A stretch of 64,000 nt of DNA from RHLJ01 sp965247355 (GTDB lineage: Bacteria; Bacteroidota; Rhodothermia; Balneolales; Balneolaceae), in NCBI GenBank assembly GCA_965247355.1, contig OZ252011.1, forward strand, positions 2,356,001-2,420,000, in the 5' to 3' direction. Under the pieces are notes generated by a model, which had not been told where the DNA came from, made no database searches, and saw only the letters and a list, made by a program, of their open reading frames with translations. Positions 9,601 through 16,235 of this stretch are shown piece by piece. Made by a program: the position numbers and the translations under genes. Numbering within the stretch: the stretch's first letter is position 1; each line of letters begins with the position of its first letter.

Positions 9601-12512
9601 CCAACAACGGTTAAACTCATAGGCAATCTGAGTTCAGGGGTTAATGGATCGTTTGATTTAATATCAAATTCTGAATTATATACCCCCCCGAGCATTCCCG
9701 CAGTATTAATTTTAAAATTGAAATCCTTAGCTCCTCCAACAGTTAAAGTATCTTCTAATGGGGAATTTGTTGATAAATAATCGATTCCTTGAACTTCATC
9801 CGCCGCCAAGTCAGTTATAAAATTATTCGCTTCCAATTCTACTGATCTAGTAATTGTACCGTCTTCAGGGTCTAACTCAAAAAACTGGTAACTTTGTCCT
9901 GAGAATTGATCGTACCCGAAAGCGATAAGGCTGTTCCTGGACGATGAAAAGCTTAAGTTGTAAAAAATTAATCCGTTATGGTTTATCAAGTTAGGAAGTT
10001 CTTCTCTTGTTTCTAAATCGTAAACCCTAATAATACCAGAAGAATTGGCTGAAGTATATAGTTTATTTTCGGCAACATTTACGGTAACAGTTAAGAAAGA
10101 AGGGTCGAATGCTGACGTTGCTTCAAGTGTATCTGTAAATGCTCCTGTTTCTTTATCAATTTCAACAAGGTATATATCATTCTGTCCTTCATCCTGTATG
10201 ATACCAAACAGATTTTTACCAGAATGCGCTAAGGAATAAATGAATACATCACTCGGTAAAATCAGCTCACTTTCTATAATTCCACTTTCAATATTCAGAA
10301 TATAAATTCGATTAAAGGAGCCGGGTTCGTGGAAAAATAGTTTATTACCATTTCTTGCAAGTGCATCTATTTCAGCATAATTGATCCGTTTGCTAAATAC
10401 GGTATCAATAATTGAGCCATCCAGTAGAGAATATTCTAAAATAAATGATGCATAATCATTTATACTTGGATCATAATCAGAGGTTAACCCTAATACTGAT
10501 TCTGATGATTCCTCTCCAGTAAAAGCTTGGGAGCTGCTTTTAAGATCTATTTTATAGAATAAATCACTCTCCCCAGTATTATTAATTTGGAAATTCGACT
10601 CTAAAGAATCTCCAGAATTGAGGCTAAAAAATAAAGAATCTGTATCTAAACTTATTATAGGTGGATTAACTCCAAACCCAACTACTGGTACTTCAAATAT
10701 AGCATTGTTGGGATCGTTGCTGGTAAGACTTAGAGTTGATGTAGCATCTTGTACTGATGTGGGGGCAAATACAATCATTCTGTTTATACTTTCACCAGGT
10801 GCTAATAACAGAGGAAGATTTACACCTTTACTAAATGAAAAAGAAGTATTGGAGAACACAATATTTGAAACTTCAAGCACGTCTGTTCCTCCATTCAAAA
10901 TATCAATTTGTATGGAATCTACTGCACCAACGAAAAGATTTTCAAAATCCAATCCATTAGGATTTACAACAATTCCTGGCGCTCCATTTACTTTAACAAC
11001 AACTGGAATAGTGGTATTTTGAAGAGCAGGATCGTTTGTTGAAACGACAACTTCTGCAGTATAAGTACTATCAATAAGCCCACTTGCATTTATTTTTATA
11101 GGAATATCAACTTCGCTACCACTCACAATGCTTCCAGAAAGATTGTCTTCTGTAATTATAAGATATGGTGGTGTAAATGAAAATAGGTTTAAATAGGAAG
11201 TAGCTATTGTTTCCATTTCCTGAGACGTAAACTCTTTTCCATTATTCCCAGCAAACAGGATGTAGTAAATTCTGGTATTATCATCCAGATCATAAATCTG
11301 ATGGTAATCTTCATTGGTAGAAGTGGAGAACTGTTGGCTTGTACCCTCTCCATCTTCGACTATTATAATATGATTTACTGAGGGGTCTCCAGCATTGTAA
11401 ACTTGCTTAGTGTATGCTGTAAATTTTTGTCCGGATATAATGATTTCAAATGAAGCACCTTTTACACTACCCCCCCCATCTGCTCCTAAACCTCCAACTA
11501 TTTCAAAACTATTTGCACCTTCTAAATCACCTACAAAAGTGAAAATACCATCTTTTTTTGAGGTGAAATAGCTAACCTCGCTTCCAAAGCCAGCGGTAGA
11601 ATTAATCGTCAGATCTGAATATTCCAAATTATAGCTCTCATCAATATTGAGAAAATTCCCGCCGTCATACATGTCACCACCCCCATCACTAATGTAGCTA
11701 CCATTCTGGCCTTCGGAAAAATTATATCTGTCTTGGATTAAATCAGCTATTCCTTGTAAACCTTCATCAATATTTACTAGAATTTCTTCCAGTTCGGGAT
11801 CGAACCCATTATTAAGGGTAATGTTTTCTAAAAAAGGACGTTGCCTAAATTCAGCGGGAGTAACATATCGCTGCTGGGGAGTAGTGAATAATCTTGGATT
11901 TAATGAAACGGTTTTATTTGTTTGAATCGGCCCAACATTGTTAAACACCTTTGATTCTGAAATTAACTCAGAAGTGGTTGCAAATTGAATTCCTAGAGAA
12001 TAATCAAGATCAGCTCCACCTGAATTTGAAATAGTAATAGTTCGATCAACTATATCTCCCGAATTTATTTCCTCACTTAAAGAGTCTGGATTAATAGAAG
12101 CAACAGGAGGAGTTACACCAATCCCTGTTACAGTAAAAAAAACGGTAGGTATAGAGCTAGTTATAGAAATCTCACCTGTACTTTCGCCCAGACTATTTGC
12201 TTCATAAACCACAAAAATATTAATAGAATCACCTGGGGAAATATCAATTCCACCAACATCACTTCCCCCTGTGTAAAAAACATAAAAATCTTCGCTAGAA
12301 GAGCTAAGAGGACCTAGAGTAAGTGTTTCATTACCTGAATTGACCAAGGATATTTTTTTAAGAAGGGTTGTTCCTTCAAAAACCTGACCAAAATTTAAAG
12401 AAGTACTTGAAAGCTCAATTTCTGGTGCATATGAATTTGAGGCATCTGCTAAAGAAGTTGCACCAAAAAATACAATGATACTCAATAAAACGAAGGCTGA
12501 AACCTTTTTCAT
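6633..12512 (-). CDS. Giant T9SS-exported choice-of-anchor D (ASH-type) repeat protein
   Basis: A 1959-residue secreted protein. Residues 1-24 form a signal peptide ending near ADAS. The body alternates two Ig-like repeat types. One reads like choice-of-anchor D/ASPM-SPD-2-Hydin domains (SLNFGQVFEGTTL, LDFENLFVGAVDS, IYGELFTGLSKT, LDFGKQIIGKDY). The other begins with PPxxxLxxxxLxxxxNSGD and ends in a TxDP-type strand. Beta-propeller-like blocks (FYxLxHSGKxLxxI, ExDPETGxx) lie between them. The last 80 residues are a T9SS type A sorting domain: NYPNPFNPSTNIAYGLP, VYNILGQQVLTLV, SSGVYFYRM, then a lysine-rich end. It is probably anchored outside the cell or released; likely an adhesin or matrix protein, ligand unknown. 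Confidence 0.9.
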   Translation of the reverse strand: MKKVSAFVLLSIIVFFGATSLADASNSYAPEIELSSTSLNFGQVFEGTTLLKKISLVNSGNETLTLGPLSSSSEDFYVFYTGGSDVGGIDISPGDSINIFVVYEANSLGESTGEISITSSIPTVFFTVTGIGVTPPVASINPDSLSEEINSGDIVDRTITISNSGGADLDYSLGIQFATTSELISESKVFNNVGPIQTNKTVSLNPRLFTTPQQRYVTPAEFRQRPFLENITLNNGFDPELEEILVNIDEGLQGIADLIQDRYNFSEGQNGSYISDGGGDMYDGGNFLNIDESYNLEYSDLTINSTAGFGSEVSYFTSKKDGIFTFVGDLEGANSFEIVGGLGADGGGSVKGASFEIIISGQKFTAYTKQVYNAGDPSVNHIIIVEDGEGTSQQFSTSTNEDYHQIYDLDDNTRIYYILFAGNNGKEFTSQEMETIATSYLNLFSFTPPYLIITEDNLSGSIVSGSEVDIPIKINASGLIDSTYTAEVVVSTNDPALQNTTIPVVVKVNGAPGIVVNPNGLDFENLFVGAVDSIQIDILNGGTDVLEVSNIVFSNTSFSFSKGVNLPLLLAPGESINRMIVFAPTSVQDATSTLSLTSNDPNNAIFEVPVVGFGVNPPIISLDTDSLFFSLNSGDSLESNFQINNTGESDLFYKIDLKSSSQAFTGEESSESVLGLTSDYDPSINDYASFILEYSLLDGSIIDTVFSKRINYAEIDALARNGNKLFFHEPGSFNRIYILNIESGIIESELILPSDVFIYSLAHSGKNLFGIIQDEGQNDIYLVEIDKETGAFTDTLEATSAFDPSFLTVTVNVAENKLYTSANSSGIIRVYDLETREELPNLINHNGLIFYNLSFSSSRNSLIAFGYDQFSGQSYQFFELDPEDGTITRSVELEANNFITDLAADEVQGIDYLSTNSPLEDTLTVGGAKDFNFKINTAGMLGGVYNSEFDIKSNDPLTPELRLPMSLTVVGIPEISLNEDTLIYGELFTGLSKTLEINIENSGTDQLEISAINFSGTQFSLVEGGSFPMLIEPFKSKKVQVSFNPTSAGEISNILTIQSNASTLPAYEVTLLGVGIEPPVIVLSENELSYSANAGDSVAGSFVISNDGNSPLFINTSASTGRSLTEHRKKIDPRVPVAEAASIQSNSRLFGLTLNTGNGTYIAEFSLQDGSIIDSTFIVNDSGVGPEGLAYDGEFIYYFTSVYNSMIFKVNPDRNADVDTLFIQNSNFDALGHSGKFLYALDHTQDLIVKIDPETGEFVSTLVFGDEYDLVGGLSFGGSRGTIFVSAGEGPVLEINSETGEIINDVINPTSGFKAGLGYSDISGTLWISALDTENDNNETLFEINPDNGQIIKKFPIKASIYALASNETTNPGFLKFLTAPTDTIGAGDELIFDFELNATNLFGGIYDIEFTISSNDPVNPLLTIPLEFEVIGTPELTFDSDTLDFGKQIIGKDYTRYITFKNTGTDDVTISKLSVTEGNFFTVSEDTSITIPPIQSIQYPVSFSSATVTGKFQGLFEFKTNGLESGEGTIPLIVEVINGPAIEFEKQDVQIEISQGEVVNTEFKVSNTGDSTLVLNLKALNGLSSETQSQPAINQSKDILVIENEFSWNISATNVIEDEFPNHTLTTIQSSELVNQGLDESDFIVTVGGQDDSYYSDLSTNQNRLEQYIEQGGVMLYSASTFGSSINIAGGTVSVFENEFHQTIMNENHPILDGLVDENFTSISNNNVLRYIPDNAEVSLIGRESREPTFIEYELGKGYVVVSSVAIEYLHNRNEVIFEMQDFYLKTLRYVDSIILGPSWIEMNASSIKIAPGEEVTISININASDLELGEHKAHIIADSNLPDGSEVVLADIDLTVTMSTSLEPGDDIPNKLELSQNYPNPFNPSTNIAYGLPEAGKVQIKVYNILGQQVLTLVDDFKKAGRYNATFDAGQLSSGVYFYRMTVDGQELEIKKMLLLK

Positions 12513-12613
12513 AAATAATATAAACTTACTTATAGTTATAAAGTAAGTTACTAATATTATTTACGAAGCCAATTTCTTTTATCAAAAAGCTCGTGAGCAG
12601 ATAAAGCTCTTAC

Positions 12614-13363
12614 TCAATTATACTCAATCCGCTCTATTTCATTACCGAGCGAATCATATTCGATCCAGGTACCGGATTCAACTCCATTTCTATATTGCCC
12701 AATTGCCTGCAACTGTCCATTTGAATGCCAACGTTTTACCGTTCCTTCTCGATTGCCGTTATTCCAGATTGGTAGTTCAAAACGGGGAGATCCATCAGCA
12801 TAATATTGAAAGTATACAGAATCATTTCTTGTGGTGTAATAGTCCAGTTCACCTTCAAAGTCAAAGTAGTAACTCATACTATCATTACTAATCGATTTAA
12901 TTTTACCCGTCAAATGATTCCTGGTTTGTGTTTCCTCTCTGTCCCAACTAATGGATAACTGACCAGAGAACGTCCATACATTTCCAACACCGGTAGTAAA
13001 ATCAGTATCCATAGCTAGTTGTCTGTTTGGGTGCCAATATCTGAGACGCTTTATTTTACCTTCTTCAAATATCCCTTCAATATTATATATATCCCAATGA
13101 TATGTTCTTATAAAACCTGTATAAGGTTCTCTCGATTTTCTATAAACCAGTGTGAGTGAAGTATCCTGCACCTGATATACTGACATCCCGTTTTGATTGA
13201 TATGCTCCACAAAAAATCTAGTAGGAACAGGATTCCCATCTTTGTTAACAAAAAAAAGTTCAGGATATCCGTCTAGAAAAAAATATACCCTTTCATCATT
13301 CTTATTACATCCTGAGCAAAGCACCAGAATAAACAGAACAATATAGAGGTGGGTTGGATTCAT
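12614..13363 (-). CDS. MORN-repeat (YwqK-like) lipoprotein
   Basis: A 249-residue lipoprotein. The N-terminus has a hydrophobic stretch ending in LCSGC, with Cys19 as the likely lipidated residue. The C-terminal half has MORN_2 repeats of the YwqK type (GTVKRWHSNGQLQAIGQYRNGVESGTWIEYDSLGNE), whose rule is G-x-W/K-x-x-W/Y-x-x-x-G-Q-L. YwqK-like proteins are often called antitoxins in databases, but no toxin partner is present here and the lipoprotein signal argues for an envelope role. It lies 5 bp downstream of the cyclophilin lipoprotein gene on the same strand, so the two are probably co-transcribed. Confidence 0.75.
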   Translation of the reverse strand: MNPTHLYIVLFILVLCSGCNKNDERVYFFLDGYPELFFVNKDGNPVPTRFFVEHINQNGMSVYQVQDTSLTLVYRKSREPYTGFIRTYHWDIYNIEGIFEEGKIKRLRYWHPNRQLAMDTDFTTGVGNVWTFSGQLSISWDREETQTRNHLTGKIKSISNDSMSYYFDFEGELDYYTTRNDSVYFQYYADGSPRFELPIWNNGNREGTVKRWHSNGQLQAIGQYRNGVESGTWIEYDSLGNEIERIEYN

Positions 13364-13368
13364 CAGGG

Positions 13369-14244
13369 TTAATTGTATGAATAACCAAACTCCTGAGTTA
13401 TGGCTTCTTTTTCCATTTCTTCTACACTTACTTTCATCATAATGCTTTCCAGAGGTCGGTCTGCCTGACCTGTTTGTTGCACCGCAATTGAATCAATAAC
13501 AGCTACTCCTTTAATCACCTCCCCGAATACGGTATAGCTTCCATCAAGAAAAGGTGTACCACCGATCGAATTATAAAGTGCCCTTTGTTCTTCTGAATAG
13601 GTTCTGGGAATAAAGCCTTTGGTTGCTAAAGGCTCAATTCGTTCTATAATTGCTTGTACACTATCAAGTCTTCCCGCTCTCTGATTTTCTTGTAATGCCT
13701 GTAAAACTGCTGCATTCGCAGGATCTTGTACATATTGCCTGATCATAATCTGACGTTCAGCATTATTGGCATTTCCAAGAATCTGATCAAGTTGTAAACT
13801 TGGAACCGGCTGACCATGAACAATATAGAATTGAGAACCGCTGGATTTTCTTTCAGGATTTTGCTGATCTCCCAGTCTGGCTGCAGCAAGTGCACCTTTT
13901 TTGTGAATTAAATCAGAATTTAACTCAGCTTCAATGGTATAACCCGGCCCACCTTGTCCATCGTTAAAAGGAATTTCATCTTTCGAGTTAGGGTCTCCAC
14001 CCTGAATCATAAATCCTTCAATGACCCGATGAAAAGTGGTGCTATCGTAAAAACCTTCTTTGGCAAGCTTTAGGAAATTCTCTTTATGAAGAGGGGTTTC
14101 ATCATAAAGTAAAACATACATATCCCCAAAATCCGTACTTATAATTGCTATTTCATCTGTTTCGGGGGTAGCTTCGCTTTCATTGGATTTATTACAAGCC
14201 AGGATTAAAGTAACCAACAGAAGTAACAAGGAAAGTTTTTTCAT
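13369..14244 (-). CDS. Peptidyl-prolyl cis-trans isomerase, cyclophilin-type lipoprotein
   Basis: A 291-residue cyclophilin that speeds proline isomerisation in envelope proteins. A lipobox (LILAC, Cys17) points to a lipoprotein. Cyclophilin motifs are present: TTFHRVIEGFMIQGGDP with the catalytic arginine, and SGSQFYIVHG. An insertion of about 75 residues, rich in Q, A and charged residues, sits between GSQFYIV and the closing block TPFLDGSYTVFGEV; long cyclophilins of Bacteroidota-like bacteria share this layout. The neighbouring downstream gene is a MORN lipoprotein in the same direction with a 5-bp gap. Confidence 0.92.
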   Translation of the reverse strand: MKKLSLLLLLVTLILACNKSNESEATPETDEIAIISTDFGDMYVLLYDETPLHKENFLKLAKEGFYDSTTFHRVIEGFMIQGGDPNSKDEIPFNDGQGGPGYTIEAELNSDLIHKKGALAAARLGDQQNPERKSSGSQFYIVHGQPVPSLQLDQILGNANNAERQIMIRQYVQDPANAAVLQALQENQRAGRLDSVQAIIERIEPLATKGFIPRTYSEEQRALYNSIGGTPFLDGSYTVFGEVIKGVAVIDSIAVQQTGQADRPLESIMMKVSVEEMEKEAITQEFGYSYN

Positions 14245-14334
14245 CAGGGAGTAAGATTTGATAATTTATATTAACAATTAGTGCGGTTGATAGTACGAAA
14301 TACCTCACTTTTAATCTGCCTAAATTCACTAAAC

Positions 14335-14733
14335 ATGCACATCGATCATATTGGAATAGCAGTAAAAGATCTAGAGTCTGCTATTACTACTTACGAAATC
14401 ATTCTGAATACAACCTGCAACAAAAGAGAGATTGTTGAATCTGAAAAAGTAGAGACAGCTTTTTTTCAAACCGGAGAATCTAAGGTTGAGTTATTGGGGG
14501 CAACTTCTTCTGACTCAGTAATTGCAAAGTATTTGGAAAATAAAGGAGAAGGACTCCATCACATTGCTTTTGAAGTCAGAGATATTCAGAATGAATTGGT
14601 TCGATTGAGAGAAAATGGATTTACTATTTTAAACGATCAACCAAAAAAGGGTGCTGACAATAAATTAGTCGCCTTTGTACATCCGAAGGATAATCATGGA
14701 GTGTTGGTTGAGCTCTGTCAATCCATCCAATAG
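14335..14733 (+). CDS. mce: Methylmalonyl-CoA epimerase
   Basis: A glyoxalase-fold protein of 132 residues that interconverts the two epimers of methylmalonyl-CoA in propionate/odd-chain degradation. I chose the ATG at 14335, because MHIDHIGIAVKDLESA is the usual N-terminus; the frame is open further up to a GTG at 14281 but those 18 residues are not family-like. Metal-ligand motifs are HIDHIGIAV at the start, GEGLHHIAFEV in the middle and GVLVELCQ at the end. Length fits the family (130-150). It stands alone before tRNA-Pro and no mutase genes are in view. Confidence 0.9.
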   Translation: MHIDHIGIAVKDLESAITTYEIILNTTCNKREIVESEKVETAFFQTGESKVELLGATSSDSVIAKYLENKGEGLHHIAFEVRDIQNELVRLRENGFTILNDQPKKGADNKLVAFVHPKDNHGVLVELCQSIQ

Positions 14734-14789
14734 AAACCGTGTTAATTCACATTGAGTTTACCCATTGTTTCATTGTATCTTTGAATCAA

Positions 14790-14863
14790 CGAGGCGTGGC
14801 GTAGTCCGGTAGCGCACTCGGCTGGGGGCCGAGGGGTCGCAGGTTCAAATCCTGTCGCCTCGA
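14790..14863 (+). tRNA. tRNA-Pro (anticodon GGG)
   Basis: A complete 74-nt cloverleaf. The acceptor arms CGAGGCG and CGCCTCG pair perfectly and are followed by discriminator A. The anticodon stem is CTCGG/CCGAG around the loop CTGGGGG, giving GGG. The T arm is GCAGG-TTCAAAT-CCTGT. The terminal CCA is not encoded. An integrase gene starts 82 bp downstream, so the 3' end of this gene is the probable attachment site of the island. Confidence 0.93.
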
Positions 14864-14900
14864 CACCTGAGGGCACTTTTTGTCCTCGCAAGTCAGGCCA

Positions 14901-14943
14901 GTATAGCACTGGTATAGTAGTGACTGCTATACTATTGCTATAC
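14901..14943. promoter_or_regulatory. Symmetric GTATAGCA array upstream of the integrase
   Basis: Two direct copies of GTATAG (14901, 14912) are followed by two inverted copies CTATAC (14927, 14938). Spacings are 5, 9 and 5 bp, so each pair repeats every 11 bp and the whole block is a mirror-symmetric array. Extended to eight bases the units read GTATAGCA, GTATAGTA and twice TGCTATAC. It ends two bases before the integrase ATG. It may be an operator for integrase control, or arm-type recombinase sites. Confidence 0.6.
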
Positions 14944-14945
14944 AA

Positions 14946-16101
14946 ATGGCCAGCTTGATCAAACAGAAATCCTACTACTACCTTCAGTTCTACTCCGCTT
15001 TACGCACACCTAACAAGAAGCGAATCCCTCTCAGAACACGCACAAAATCAACCGCATTAAAACTCCAACGGAAGCTCGAAGATCAATTTGTTACCGGCGA
15101 ATTTGATCCATGGCTTAATGACTGGACTTCTGAAAAAGAAGCCCAAATCACAAAAAAATTCTACTATTCAGGAGGTCATGGTTTTTTTTATCGAGACTAA
15201 GAAGAAGAAAGATTGGCGCTCAGGTACTGCAAGAAATACTGAGTATGTATTGAATAGCTTTATTCGTTCATTCGATCAGAGTTTCCCAATTACTCAACTA
15301 AATGAATCACATTTTAATGACTTCCTGAATCAGTCTTCCATTAAGTATGAGACGAAGAGATCCTACAAGAAAACGCTGAAAACGTTCCTGATATGGCTTA
15401 ATGATGTTGAACTTAGCACTCTGAATAAGAAAAAACTGATAGTAAATAATGAAAGCCACGAGCAGGAAGAAAATATTAATTACTTCACCAGAGAAGACAT
15501 CCAGACCCTAACAAGCTATATCAGTGGTAAAGTGGCCGCAGATCTCAAAAAAGGTTTTCAAAAAGAAAGTAGTAATGCACTCTGGCTGGTCGATTTTATT
15601 CACTGGCAACGTTTATCTGGAATGCGTCTGTCAGAAACCCTGAATCTTAGAGCTGGTGATATAAATTCTGATACCTGGGAAATAATCATCGGAAATGACC
15701 ACTTCGTCACTAAGAGTAAGAAGAAGCAGATCCTACCTATTGAAAGTGTAGAGCCCTTGAAAGTGATTGCCAATAAGAAACTATCAGCATGCACCTCTGA
15801 CGATGACCGCTTATTTGGGCATAGCTGTAGAAGGCATACGAACCGGCTATTCAATAAGTATCTGAAAAAGGCACTGCCAAAGAAGACTTACCTGAATATC
15901 CACAGCCTCAGGCATACATGCTGTATTGAACTCCTTCGAGCCGGAGTTCCTATTTACACTGTACAACGCTGGCTACGCCATGCAGATGTAAAGACTACTC
16001 AGCGCTATGCTGATCTGCTGAATATGGACATTAGTAAGCAGGTTGGACGTGCGTTGGATCAAAACCATTCTCCATCTAACCTCCCCAAACCCTTTTATTA
16101 G
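14946..16101 (+). CDS. Tyrosine recombinase (integrase), frameshifted in the N-terminal part
   Basis: Site-specific recombinase, presumably acting at tRNA-Pro. The start ATG at 14946 opens an arm-binding-like N-terminus (MASLIKQKSYYYLQFY) in one frame that stops at 15200. The rest of the protein (core-binding segment EVMVFFIETKKKKDWRSGT onward) is in the next frame, which runs to 16101. The switch fits one surplus base in the A7 run at 15152-15158, joining EAQITK to NSTIQEV. The catalytic residues are all present: R in SGMRLSETLNLR, K in KSKKKQ, H-x-x-R in HSLRHTCC, H in WLRHADVKTT and the nucleophile in QRYADL. It may be a true inactivation, a homopolymer sequencing error, or slippage-controlled expression. 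Confidence 0.8.
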
Positions 16102-16143
16102 AGATACTAAGAATACTTACCTATTTTAAAAAAAAGCTAAAAT

Positions 16144-16163
16144 GGGTGACATAGCTTGTCACT
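16144..16163. terminator. Weak hairpin after the integrase
   Basis: GGGTGAC and GTCACTC form a 7-bp stem with one G-T pair around a 7-base loop, 43 bp past the integrase stop. There is no T-run, so it may be an operator for the methylase gene instead. Confidence 0.25.
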
Positions 16164-16235
16164 CCTTGAGCTAAATTTGAATACCGATAAATTGGTTAAT
16201 AAAAATCTAGCGTTCTACTTTTAGAACATACTTAA

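Noticed and set aside
6633..12512. Internal repeats as CRISPR or tandem DNA repeats
   Set aside because: Similarity is at protein level (Ig-like domains) and units are long and diverged; no regular short repeat-spacer pattern.
14821..14863. Search for a direct repeat of the tRNA-Pro 3' end inside or right of the island
   Set aside because: None found by eye. The island call therefore rests on the integrase, content and location, and the right edge is approximate.
14742..14945. 67-codon frame on the minus strand across tRNA-Pro
   Set aside because: It runs through the tRNA and its peptide (GVEATGFEPATPRPP) is the well-known false translation of tRNA genes.
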